NCBI GenBank assembly: GCA_947846985.1
Contig: CANTUZ010000010.1
Location: 24,041,095 to 24,105,094 of the forward strand
From: Fratercula arctica
Taxonomy: Eukaryota > Chordata > Aves > Charadriiformes > Alcidae
Reading direction: 5' to 3'
Length of the DNA: 64,000 nucleotides
Of the stretch, positions 51,086 to 64,000 are shown one piece after another. Below the pieces are notes generated by a model. The model saw only the letters and a program-made list of their open reading frames with translations, had not been told where the DNA came from and did no database searches. Made by a program: the position numbers and the translations under genes. Every line of letters begins with the position of its first letter. Positions within the stretch are counted from its first letter, which is position 1.

Positions 51086-54000
51086 TATGAGCCAGCTCAG
51101 TGCTCTGGCCTGAGAGCGGCAAAGTGTTGCTGCGAAGTGTTTGTTACTCCTCCTGGTCTGGAGACACCAGTGAGGCTGGAGGTGGCATCCCAAACGTGGC
51201 ACTGAGGTCTTCTGGCACTAACACTTGGGCAGTCTTTTCCAGACCACTTCCATTACATACTACACACAGACAGAGACGAGTACTTTGTTGGACCCAAGTT
51301 ACAACATACTGCAATTTGCTTTGAATTTGTTTAATGTCTTGGATTTTGGGTGCTGAAAGTCGTAACTTCATGACAACACCCACAAAGTTCTACAGGTGCT
51401 TGGGCAACTCAGCCCTTGACTGCTTTCTGATGGTAATGCAGACACACCCAGGTAATAGCCAAAAGTCTTTTTATAATTTATTTTTTCATGGGTCTTTGCA
51501 TCTGACATCTGACGTTCATGCAGGGAAGTATTGTCAATTGACTTGACAAAGCGCTTCCATCAGAAGGTGTATGAACATTTTCAGAACACAACTGATTTTA
51601 CACTGAGTAATTATTGTAACCTATTCAGCCATCAACACACAGCTAGAAAGACAAATCTTATCAGTTAGCTCAAGTTGTCCCACCCTGAAAATAAAAATGG
51701 CATTACAATATCAAATTAGGTGTAACAAAGATTAACAGAACATCCAGCCAGAAAGCACTTGCATATGTTTAACAAATAAGCCTGCACACCTCTTTGCTAC
51801 AGACGTCTAATCTGTGTTATAATTTGTCACCAATTTTTACGAAGCCCATGACCCAAACATCAGGAATCCTTATCATTCTGGATCTGGGAAATATGAAGCT
51901 GTTAAAACACCTGTGACTGGAAAACATACATTGTAAGATAAATGTTTTTCAGGCTCTAATTTATCAAATTTATATAAATAATTTTTTTCAAATACCTTGC
52001 TGTAAGAGAAATGTGAAATAGATGGTAAAGATAACAAATCCTAGTTCATAGTTCCATTAAAGAGAACTTAAAAGATTACATTCTCCTTGACATATGAAGA
52101 GAACTCAGTATTGCTTAAAGAAGAAAATGCTACTTTTCCAAATCAAAACTGAACACTTATTTCAGCTCATCTGCAGATGTCAAACAAACATGACATCAGT
52201 CAGAATGCCTGAGATATTGTGCATTTCTCGCAAATTACCTACCCCCATTACAAACTGGTTTTGTAACATTTAAATAGGTTTGCTATATACTCTGTTAGAC
52301 TATTACAAGAGCACAGCACACAAAAATTACTCAGTTCATCTTCTTTATGGATCAGTTACATTCTAAAATGATGCTAAATCACTTGTTCCTTTTATAGTAA
52401 TTTCTGCTACAAGTATAGGATATAAGATGTTTTGAAAGCAAATGAGGTTAAACTGTGGCAATCAGCATTGAATCAGAAGTTAAGGGAGGAGGTAGATAAT
52501 TTTCATGATCTTCAGTAATTTCCAAAATTATTTCTAGAATAGAACCTTTTGCAAAAGTTGGTGGTTCAAAGGCCAAGATAAGTAAGAAGATTTTTCTTGC
52601 TTAAAGGATAAATTCTGACTGAAAATGCCATGACAACTTAGGATAGAAGAAATTTTTCTAAAGCATTCAGTTACAAATGAAATGAGTGAACAGCTAAGTA
52701 ATTAATTTCCTCAACAAGATGCATTTGACCTATTAGCATATGCTACATAAACTCAAGATGGCATTTAATGGGAAAAATGTCTTTCATGCAAAAGATGGGG
52801 ACTAAATAGCTGTCATCTCCAAGCCCTGCTGGAGAATGAAGTTTAATGAAGAAGCTCCTACTGTTACTGCCCAGGCTGCACTCTGCGTGGCAGCCTTCCA
52901 GCATCTGTGGGAAGGTTATTAAAGCCGCAGGAATGGGGGATATTTAACATGTATTACTGAGGCACTGAACAGGGTCCAGAGAACTGGTATCTTCCAGCAA
53001 ATGTATGAAAACAGAACTATGCACCTTAGTGCAAACACTCAATTATTGGCTCCTGTAAGTTAATTCATTTATCAGTGTCTTTCATCATGGACAACTGATT
53101 TTCCAACTCTCTGAGATCAAAGCTTATTGTGCCTTTCATAGCACTTACATAGCTGATAACTTCTTCAGATCATCACTATTCAGGTATCAAACATTCAGTT
53201 CTCAAACCTCAGTATCAGATGGTCAGTCTAAGAGTAGTTACACACACTGCAAGAGCCAGAGGTGTATCTCTGGTACTTTTTGGATGTAGTCCTGGTCTCT
53301 TCAGCAGGGGACCTACTCTAATGTGTTTATCTCCTTTCTGTTTATTGTTCATCTCTAAAAACATGTTTAGCAGTTGCAACATTTCTCTATTGACTGGATA
53401 AATATTTCTACCTTTACACAAAAAAGGCACATCATGCAAATATATATAGAATAGATTTCCTTCTATAAGAAGGAAAGTGCAGAATTCCATTAGAAGAAAT
53501 GATACTATGTGCCACGAAGAGAAGATTTTTTTAAAAATCTGGTTCTTCATTATCTTTTCTTTTATCAAAAAACCCCAAGTATCTTCTTATTATAAGCCTT
53601 TCCCAAGTAATCAGAGAATTGTAACAATTAATTTCTTTCCTCTGTTGTGAATGTACATTTATAAAAACATCATCTTGCTGGAAAAGAAACAACTCAGTTC
53701 AGGGGTTTTTGTTTGTTTAAATAAAGACTCAATAAATCAACAAACCCAATATTAATAAAAGTAAAGCCAGACTTAAAAGCATTAGCCAATTTGTCTCGGC
53801 TCTTAAATTTGAATTTCCAGGTCTTTGTTGTTTCCTCAGAATCATCTCTTTGGTCAATAAGGAATTTTGTGAGCTCCTGTAAAATCTTGCACAAAAAACA
53901 CATAAAAGCTGTTATTGCCACCAGTTAAAAGACAGGGAAGTGAAGCTAAACTGCAGATAAGCAATCAGCCTTCAAGGAGAAAGCAAGTGTGCATTACCTA

Positions 54001-57000
54001 TTTAGCATACAGTTCAAATGTGTCCATATGCCAGTGTTTGGTCTGGCATACAATTCAAGAAGTAAAGAAATTAAATGGGAACAGTATCACTCCTCCCTAG
54101 ACCTGAGATACTGAAGCCACTTTGTAAAATAACTGAACAGACAATGTAAGATAAAAGGAGGGGGGACTCAGAGGCAGCAAATTAGGCTAGAGTTACATTT
54201 TGGCATATACCCTTCAAGAATGGGTGCAAATTTCGCTCTGCCAATGATCTGTGAAACAGTGATGTGCTCCAAATAGCCTGTTTCATGGGCAGGATGTGAT
54301 AAGCAAACATGGATTTCTGACCAAGATTTACAGAGAAGCTCTTTAATTTATGGCTATTGTAGATAACTTTTAAGTGTAGGAAGGAATTTATAATCTATGG
54401 ATTTTTCTTTTCCTGAAGCACTGCAGAGGTAGGGTCCAAGGCAAGGATGACTTTCCAGATATAGACTAGCACAAACTTGTAGAAACCAGCTGCTAGTTCT
54501 AACACTATATTTCAGTATTCACAAGTCAGACCATCTTGGTTAGATAAGGTAGAAAATGTTTTTAGGGACAGAAATTAATATCCCAAGCTATGAAGCTAAC
54601 CAATAAGGACGTGGCAGAATATTCATAATGCACAGGCCCAGTTCACTAAAGATCAAAATGCATTTGTTGAAGAAGAAGTCTTTAGATACACAACAACAAA
54701 AGAAAATCAATGTGTTCACAGCTTAATAAGAGGAAAAGTGGTGATTTTCATCATATTTTACTATTTGATGCAAATTATTCCCACTGTTCCAACAAGGGTC
54801 TAAACCAAGTATTTACTGCCCTGCAGGACATTTTCAGATTAGGTCCATAAACAATATAACTATGTCAGTTAAAAAACTGCATAGAAAACACTTGCATTTT
54901 GTCATGAAACATGTCACAGCTTTATTTTAGCTGTTGTAAAGGGGTTAAACTCCGCTAAAGAGGAAAGCAGTGCTTCAGCAAATGAGGCCGATTTTCTTTC
55001 CTAACTATACAAACTGTTGCATATATTTTTCCCCTCTAGCAATCTCATTTTCATTGTTTCACACTACCACCCTGAATAGTAATTTGGCTTTGAATAATTC
55101 CCCTCATCACAATGCAGATGTCAACACCAAACGACACAGGCACAAGCTATAGTGTATGCAGCAGCTCTGGTTTAAAATGCAGACTCCTGTATGCAAAGCC
55201 AGTGGAGCATGTGGTTTTTATTTTTCAGCTGTTTCCAACAGATTGAAAATTCCACAGGCTACAGAGTCTTGAATAATTTAGAATGCTGCTTGGAATACTC
55301 CTTAGCTAGAAAAATATATAAAGAGGTGGGAAAAAATCACTTCATTTTACTTTGCTGAATAGATTTGATCCCTAAATAGCAGTGTCTTCCTAGGCAGTAG
55401 AGACTAAGAACATATAAGGGTAAGAGACATAAAACATGCCAGTTCAGGAGAACAGATTGATTCATTATATTAATGAGACTCAAGAGCAATTTCAGCATTG
55501 AACAAGACGTGCAGCAGAGCTATTTCTCTGCCTCTGTGACAGGAGAGGAATAAAACTAAGCTGTAGGACTTGCTTGACTACTTGGAACTGACAAAACTCA
55601 GGTAGGTGTAAAATAGATTAGCCCGCAATTGCTTTAACAGCACGGTACTGGGGAACCAAACACCATGGCAGTTGTTAGTCAGAAAGGAATGGCTAAACAT
55701 ATTTATTCAAATGTATTGGTGATTTAAATTAAATGTTTAAGAAAATTAAGTTAATTTTTTAAAAAAAATCTATTATTTACGGGCCTCTCTTGAGTAAAAG
55801 AGCATGCACCCAGCAAGGGAGTAAGTTAAGGTCAGATTCCTCGTTATGCATCTTTTTCCATCCCCTCTGCATGTGTCTTCCCTCAGCTGGAGCCAAATTC
55901 AGAAATGGTATTTATGTTACACGTCATTTTTCAAACAGCTATTTTACCAAAAATAAAATACATGCTAAAGAGTCCCACATTAAAAAAAAAAAAAACTCTA
56001 CAAATCCTGTTTGCCTAGATTATGTTCTAATGAATAAAACAGCAAGACTTTCAATTTTTTTTCAAGATCAAGTCCCTCTCCTCCTCCTCTGAGGAGAATC
56101 TTTTTCAAGATTCATCCCTGTCCTCCTCAATGCTAGCAGCTCCCATTGAATCTCACAGGCACCAAGTACTTGTTCCAGAGGCAGAATCTGGAAACTTTCT
56201 CTTACGCTAAAGTCCAGATTGTCATGAAACAGAAATATACCTCAATGAGATCAAATGCCTGCAAAGACAACTATCAGTGAAGACATTAAGACACTACAAA
56301 ACGGTAGTATGAATTTCTGATGCAGTTTATGTTTTGCAAACATTTGCAAGTCATAGTTTCAAGGCTAGGCAGCAAGTCTAGCAAGAGGCTGAGAAGGAAC
56401 TGAACTGCTGTAGCAATAGTGCTCTTTCTCTGAAGAGCCCCACTGGGGCTTTCCTCACTTAAGACCTGTCAAGTCTCATTGCTCTGAGCATATGACTCAC
56501 TCAATTAGACCTCAGCTTAGGCACTTTCCCACTTCTGCCACAGAGGCTGCATTTCATGTATTTGCAGTGCCAGGTTTTTCCTTTAGCTCTTTGCTGTGCC
56601 TTGTTCGTGGAGTTTCAGAAGGAGCAGACGTGGCAGCAATGCACATTGACTGGGCAGCTGCCTAGCAGCTCTGCACTTTCCCATAAACACGTGAATCCAT
56701 GACATGACCTTGAGCATGCCAGATGCACAACCTTCTCCCTCATCAGCTAGAGTCCCATCAATATCCGCTAAAAGATTCATGCTCCAAGTGTCGACTGAGT
56801 AAGCAAAGCGAATATAACTTCACAAATCTCTCCACGTCTAATTAGATAGTGCCTGCACTCAAGTGAAGCCTACGAGAAACAAATAGCCAACACTCCCAGC
56901 TTCATGTGGACTGGTAACTAGTCATCAAATTGGCTGCAACTTTCCCCTGCTCCAAGCGTCAAATGGAGCTCAATCACTGACTGCAGGAGGAATGCCTGCG

Positions 57001-60000
57001 GTCCCAGTTTTGTTTCTGAAGCTGATGTGCACTGAGAGTGGAAGCCCTGCACATCCTGCAAAAGCCAGACAACTTGTCTCCTCTGCTTCTCAAAGCCATG
57101 ATGGAAGCAAAGGGCCACATTTTGTGTGGTTTCTCGGCTTTAGTAGTGACTTCCATTTCAAGGCATAGTGGAAGACTATTCAATAAGAATTGATCATACT
57201 TACAAAATGACATCCTCTATTGACTGGAATTAGACAACTTAAGCATTAACTTTTTGCATTAGACTTTCATGCTTTTAGTATTTTACTTCATTTTCAAGAC
57301 ACATTCCTAGGACTAATGAAAATACATATTAAAAAAAGCTGAAAATGGTAAACTCAGGGAAGCCACATTAACTTATACATCCATCTGGTAAGCGCTGTTA
57401 CTCTTTCTTGCATAGTACTTAGAAGAAGACAGTTATTTTCTATGACTCAAACCACTTCATTGTTTCGTTAGCACTTATACTGATTAATTAAAATTACATG
57501 TGAAAAACCATCAAAGCATAACTTCTATTAAGTGGGGAATTTATTATCATCAGCATAGCCTAAAATTGATGCCTTAATTGAGTTTGCCACAAATCTGCAC
57601 TACCAAGCCAGGTGAACAACATTGCAATGTCATGTATTCTGTACCTATTTGTATGCTCAGAAGGGAAATAAGCTTAGTGGTGTATGAAGACATAAAACTC
57701 TTCAGGCATTTAGACTAATTAAAACAGGTAATTCCAACAAAAAGGAAATGGGCATGGAGATGAGCCTCCATTTGGAATCTGTAAGGGCAGTTAATGCATT
57801 AAGAAATGGCATAGTGGTTGTGAAGATAAATGTTCATATAAAAACATTATGAACACTCCCAGATAGCCACTATCAGTATTTTTTAAATTAAGAAACAAGC
57901 TAAAAGCTATATAAACCAAAAGGAATGAGGAATTAGATTTCATGAGTGGTCGTTCCCATGTGGGACTACAAGCCTTTAGTACACTGCTTGGTGACTGGTT
58001 GCAAATACGAACAATCAAAGCAACCTTGAATTCTTCCTTTGGCTGACATTGTTCTTGGTGCAATTAGAAGGACAATAATGACAGCTTGGAGAAATGGCTA
58101 TGATGCAAGCCTGCATACTTACAGAACAGGTAAATGTTGATGTCAGAAAATTATTTGCAGCAAAAATGTGCAGGTTTTTTCTTATTATCTGTATACAAAG
58201 AGGCCAAACGGTGTTTCTGCATCCCTGATACTGATAAATAAAACCATAGACTGCTTCCTAAGACAACTTTATCCCAGTGTCACCAAGACACTTAAATGTT
58301 TTTTATGATACTGGGAAAGATCATGGCACATCAATTAAATCAACTGTAATTATGTTTCTCAGCTGGGGCCAGTGTGTCAAGTATAGAAAATCACTTTAAA
58401 ATTAGCTCCCCATTTCACTTACCATTCTCGGCATGCAAAGATATGAGGCTTGAACCTGCAATGTTCTTGTCTTTCTTCACCTCAGCATCTCCCTCATGTT
58501 CACAGATAAGTCTTGGTTTAAACCAAGCAGCCTAGTCAACAAGAATCCTGTACTGCGGAAAAAACTAGTTTTCGGTGAGTTTCTAGCACCAAAGGAAGCA
58601 CCAATGGTATTTAACAGAGTGTTTAGTTAGAAATAATACCCTTCATACTAAAGCGGGATAACAAAAGCTACAAGAACTTGTAATGATAATTGGTGTTTTG
58701 CTTAAAGCCCAGATGGATTTAAGCTTTCATTTACAAAAACAATTGTATCCCTCCCTCAAGGTTTCAGAGAAAAAAGTAAAATGACTCAGGTGTTTCCTTA
58801 AACAAAACAAAGAAAGAAATGAAAAAATCTCATGAATCTCAAAGGAAAGTCCATGATTTTACAGGTTGATGGGAGCGGGGAGAGAAGAGAAGGAATACAG
58901 AAGTCTACACAATATTAACACACTTGAACTCTATATAACTGTATTTGTGATGTTACGTGTTTCAAAGATCTTTCACAGGGAAGCCTAAGCAAACAGAAGA
59001 CAAACCTGCATGGTTATAATATTGCTAACATCTGCATTTCACTTACACATGCTGCACCACAGTAACAAGAACACAGAGCTAGACCAGCATATCTTAATTC
59101 TGTCCTGCAAAATCTTTCAAGCTACCAAAATTAGTCTTATTCCCTCTTTGCAATGAAAGCAGGCAAAGCCTTTCAGTACTTAGTAATAACGCAAGGGTTC
59201 TGATACAAGTCCCTGATCTAATATTTGAGTATGGATTATGGGTATTTACTGTGGATTTTCATTCCACATCACTCTAAATCAGGCTAAGCGTGGTTTTAAA
59301 TGGGCTTTTCCACACACCATGTCAGTAGCCCTACTTTTCAGGCTGTGGTCAGCCAGCAGTCTGTAACTTGGTCTTAAATATTTCCTTCTGCCTATTTCTC
59401 AGAATTATCCCATTATCCAGTAATGCCCCCCAAACAAAAAAGATCAAATTTCCACAAACTAGGTCTACGTATTACCCAGCAATAGCACTGCTGTCTCTTA
59501 AGAACCATTTTTCTTCATGTGCAAGCAAGTTTTAAGTCTTAGAAGAAAAGCTTGTTTTCTAGGCCTGTGTGTAGCAAGAAGGATGTAGCAGACTTCCGTA
59601 TCACTGTTTTCTTCATTGAAAAGCTAGTTTGCAAGGACTCAGTACCTACCACCAGAATCCACCAGAATCAGTATGAGAGAGTAATGTATATTTTTTCCTC
59701 TTGTTGGCTAGGCAGCACTTTATCCTACTGACACTATTCAGCATGACCAGGCCAAATATGAAGCTGAGAATTTTAGCCAGGGTGAAGCTACACAAAGGAT
59801 AACATAACCTTACTGCTTCCAGTAGCCAAGCTAAATATCAGGGCACTCCATGCTGCATGGGACAGTACCGGGTATGCATTGACTAACTACCAGTGTAGAG
59901 GGAAGAAAGACACTTAGACAACATCCTCTTCCAACAACCCCACTTGCTCAGGAGAGAGTGACTGAAATAGCCTTTGAAGTTTAAAGGGGCAGGATTAATG

Positions 60001-63000
60001 TCTTTGGTGGTTTTGGGTACATATTCAAAGCGTTCTGAAAATGTAGTGAACATGAAAGGTTACCTTGAAAGCAAACAGAAGGAGACAGTCCACTACTAAG
60101 CCTCAAAAGCACAGCCATTAAGGATCTTGTAATGTCTTATTTGGGAAAGCTGGTAAGTGCCAAATCAATGAAGATATAATTTTGGATCACTATTTTCTAA
60201 GTAAGAATGCAGCAAAGATATTCTGCTAATTTTTAAAAAACAGAACAACTCGTAAAAGTAGGGAAAAAGTATTGTCTGCTGTTCTATACCAAGATGACAC
60301 TTCTTGAATAATCTATATACAGCATCATGTCACAGAGGATTTCACAATTCTACAGTGAAGATGAAGGAGAAGCTAAAAGCATGGAAATTAGATACAACTG
60401 CATGTCACAGCATGAAAGTAAAATATATATATATATCTGAGTGGTCCTTTCTCTTTCATGGTCCTGCTGAAGAAAGGAAGAACACTAGGCATCACTAGCA
60501 TCCAAAGCTTCCTGTAGAGATGAGAACCCCAATGGATTTCACAGAGCCATCATCTGTCCTTGCTCTTTTCTTCAAGCCAGAAGACTGTTCTTAGCTAAGG
60601 TAACGCAGGTTAGGTCCTCTGGCCCAAGTGAAATGACTGAGGGATAGATCTTTGTTATTTCCTAGCCTCAGTCCTGATTTTACCATCATCAGATGGCACA
60701 GCTTTAGGGTTACTCTGGCTGGCATTGTGTGACAAAGCCCCAGATGGGTTTTACAGCTTCCAGATAAGCTCTTTGCCTTATCCTGGCACAGCCATTGTGC
60801 CAGTATCTGAGAAAGCTGTGATGTAGAGCTGACTGTTGTTTTTGCAGCAACAACATTTGCCAATATTTACTCAAGGAAGAGGAGTGGCAGATGGTTACAA
60901 ATGAGTCATTGGTAAATAATGCAAGAACATTTTTTAGCTAACCCTGAAGTAATCATTTGGGATTGCTGAAGATCCCTACAGAGGCAGATGACATCGACTC
61001 CATGGACTTAGCTTTATGGAGAGTCTAGTTACAAACGCGGAGATGGAATGTTTCTTTGAAGTAAATTTTGTAGTGCTCCTTTGTCTCATCTCCATCTATG
61101 CTTCCAAATCATTTTTTATTAATTACATTTGCAAATGTTTGTAGTCATTGAAGTAAAAGGGCACTCCTGGAAGCTCAAATCAGGCTCCATAGTACCATTA
61201 ACTCATAAATAATTTTCAATACATAAGTGAGTGTTATACTTTTTTCCCCTAAATTAGATATTGCAACACATGCATACTCAAAATCAGACATAATAGTAGC
61301 TGAACCACTGAACTGAGCAAATAACTTGTGTCAATGTGGCATGACTCATTCCTGAAATAAGAAAATTCTTATAATTTTGAGTAGTAAGAGGCAAGCATTC
61401 TTATCTATTGAAGTACATTCATTTTCTCTTTTCCAGTGCCATTGTGTAGCAATTGCTTACGGATCCAGGCTTAATATAGCATAAGCAAAAAATCAGAAAG
61501 TCTAAATAAAATATATGTGAGTCAACAGTTAGGGAGTGGATTTTACTGTGAGCCTCCATTCATTGTGACAGAAAGATTTCAAAATGAAGGCAAGTGAAGG
61601 CAAGGTCAGACAAATGAAATGTCAACTATGATTCCTTTTTAGAAATACAGCATATCTCATGAACATCCCTTCATTCTGTTTCCTTCAGTGGATTGACACA
61701 TATTGTCCTCCTTGACTGGTAAGCCCCAGCCACAACAGGCTCAGCAGCATGCTGTTTCCATAAATTCACATCCACCCAGCACCATCTTTAACCACAGCAA
61801 TCAACTAGCCACAATATGGCTTGGTCATTTCCTCACAAGTTTATGTCTCAACAGCAGTATAGATCCACATAACAGAAGCATATGTGGAAATTTTCAGAAC
61901 AAACACGGTTTTAGCTAATTGATCATTTGAGGAGGCAGTGAAAGTTTCTCAGAAAATGAAACCTTCCCCCTTTCAGGCTTCCATGCCTCACTTGTTCTTT
62001 GGTCAGTGCAGGTTTAGATCTGAAATTTGGTGCCGCTGCTGCCTACCAGCACGTACACAAGGCAGCAACAAAAAGGAGTTCTACTGATGCCTAGAAATCC
62101 CCAGCTCAGCGTAAAGTCATTGTAAACTTAGCCAAGTGAGCTAGCATTGCTCATTGTGCAGAGTTAGTATTACACTGCTGAGTGGCTGAAGAACGCAGTG
62201 GCCCATTACCAGACAAAATATAAAATCAGAGCTGAATATTAGAGCTCTGCTTTTTTCCTACAATCAGAAGTGAAGCATTATATTCTACAGGTGATAAGAA
62301 GCACCAATACTCTGAGAATATCCAACAACTAAAGAACTATAGAAACCCTGTTCTCTTTTGCCAGGACTGACACCTCACACAGCAAGAAATCTTTAGCCAT
62401 TGGTGAACAACAAAAATCATGAGGCAAAAAACACAAACTACAGCTCTGTTTCACTGTTAATTGGTTTTTGTTAGTCATCTTTCCCATCCTTATCCACCTA
62501 CTGTAATTGGACATCTGTGTACAGGCACATCTCTTGTGTGCATGTGCCACACAGTTACATGCTGCCTGATGCTTGGCTTCCTGTATGAAATGGAAGCAGA
62601 GATTCCTCTACAAGCACCAAGCGTCTACTCAGACAATGAGCACATCAGAACTTGATTCTGAGGATCTGGAAGACAATGTAATTTCTTAGAGTTATTGTGC
62701 CATCTCACAAATGGAAAAAAACAATATCTCCTAACTAAGGTAAAAATGTAATTACTGAAGCAGAATTATTAACAATATTTTAAAATTTTTCAGCTTACAA
62801 TATCCAAGAACACTCAGATCTCTCCCCCCAGAATCACTCTCCCTATTGGTAATAGCATCTTTCTCCAGATGACTAGGAAATTACAGCTTAGTGGGTGCAG
62901 AAGCAAATTACTATACAGATAGTGCTCTGCTTGAAGAGACAGAAATAGTGATGTATTCGCTGTATAATTGGCTGGCACTTGTTATCAACCATGTAAATCC

Positions 63001-64000
63001 TCTGCCATGACATGCTGATTAGTGTGCACTGTAATTTATCAGCCAGCTGTTCCAGGCTGGAATTCTGTGCCTTGTGATCCATGCTCTAAAAATGCTATAT
63101 TTAAGTGCTGCTGCTACCTGCCACACTATAGTTCAAGAGTTTAAAATGCAGAAAGCTCCCAAATCATCAAGAGCAAGAAAAGAAGATATCAGTAATTTAA
63201 CAATATGTCTTTTTAAAAATACATTCCTAAAGAGCAAAATGTAGTCAGGTGGGCTGCTAAAACTGTTAGGTACTAATGATCATAAAGCCATATGTGCAAC
63301 ACCCTATTTGTGGAGACTCCTGCAACAGATGCTCTTTATGAAATGTCCCTGACAGCCCAGCAGCATTATCAGTATAATTACAAAGGCATCAGATTAGAGA
63401 AAGCTCCAATTTATGGCAAGCAAGTGCAACAGAATGAAGCCAGCTTCACAGCACTGCAGTAAACCTACCCAATTTCAGCAGTGCTTGTCGAAATAAGGAA
63501 GCTGAATATGACTTTGAACAGAAACCTAAGAAATTTAGGATAGTCTGTATCCTGCCCATCCTCTTTTTCCTTCTGTTTAATTGTTTGTGAGATGGAAACA
63601 AGCAACAGCACTCCGGCCTGTGACAATAACTAATGCAAGATTTGCACTTCTGATGCAAGTAACTTTATAGTAAAATGAGAATAGCCATGCACAAAGGAAT
63701 AGTCTTGTGTAGAAAATATTTAGTAATTTCGATCTTTTTGGTTCGCTTTCCAGCAGTGCTCCAGCTTGCATGTTTCTCTATACAACTCCAACCTAATACT
63801 TTGGCATCAATAATCTTCAGATTTTGCATCCTCACTGACTTCAGGTCATATATTGTGAGCTATTATGCAAAGAGAAATTACATTAGTGAAAAAGGTTAGG
63901 AAAAGGGTATGGTCAGAGTTCCATAAAGAACAGAATAGTTCAAGAAAAACCATAATTTAAAAAAATAGAAATAATAGAATGTTATGTTCAGTTCCAGTCT
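51086..64000. other. Non-coding DNA to the window end
   Basis: No supported exon, transposon or RNA gene. Sequence is AT-rich with short poly(A)/poly(T) runs and an (AT)n at 60424. It may be intergenic or the first intron of a gene starting at the CpG island. Confidence 0.5.
60424..60437. repeat. Short (AT)n tract
   Basis: About seven AT dinucleotides following GTAAA. A second, shorter AT microsatellite. Confidence 0.7.

Noticed and set aside
50690..51100. CpG island as the vinculin (VCL) first exon
   Set aside because: Mammalian synteny suggests VCL lies downstream of PLAU, but no reading frame matching the vinculin N-terminus is present here.
50717..51202. 161-codon minus-strand open frame across the CpG island
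   Set aside because: Long because GC-rich DNA lacks stop codons; Pro/Ala/Gly/Arg-rich with no family motif. The island itself is reported instead.

Overview
The window is vertebrate, almost certainly bird, nuclear DNA. It is AT-rich with long non-coding stretches, its one clear gene has many GT-AG introns, and it carries two CR1 LINE copies with the ATTCTATGATTCTAT-type 3' end typical of avian CR1. Species cannot be fixed from sequence alone; a galliform or another bird is plausible.

The one gene I can support fully is PLAU (urokinase-type plasminogen activator, uPA), complete on the + strand. A GC-rich TATA promoter (TATA at 31715-31720) drives a non-coding exon 1 ending at 31800. Ten coding exons run from the ATG at 33379 to the TGA at 40036, and a 3'UTR of about 1 kb ends near 41025. 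I placed every splice junction by GT-AG and reading phase. The joined reading frame is 1302 nt, giving 433 residues: signal peptide, basic N-terminal segment, EGF-like domain, one kringle, a very short connector, and a trypsin-like protease domain with an intact His-Asp-Ser triad and Asp in the S1 pocket. Differences from human uPA include a connector of 3 instead of 16 residues, a 37-loop without its cluster of basic residues, a changed receptor-binding loop and Ala190 in place of Ser190.

Layout: 1-31 kb is gene-poor upstream DNA with a 5'-truncated, broken CR1 (6384-7328) lying between two copies of an unidentified ~126-bp repeat (4832-4957 and 7470-7595), several short tandem duplications and a pyrimidine-rich block near 22.3-23.5 kb. 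A second CR1 fragment (31292-31535, minus orientation) ends about 180 bp upstream of the PLAU TATA box. After PLAU, 41-50.6 kb shows no gene. An orphan CpG island (about 50.72-51.09 kb) is flanked on its minus-strand exit side by a strong splice-donor match, suggesting the first exon of an unidentified transcript. From 51.1 to 64 kb I see no exon that I can defend.

No tRNA, rRNA, CRISPR or bacterial feature is present. I found no convincing new multi-gene system. The items most worth a second look are the orphan CpG island, the paired unknown repeat, the promoter-proximal CR1 and the lineage-specific uPA changes.
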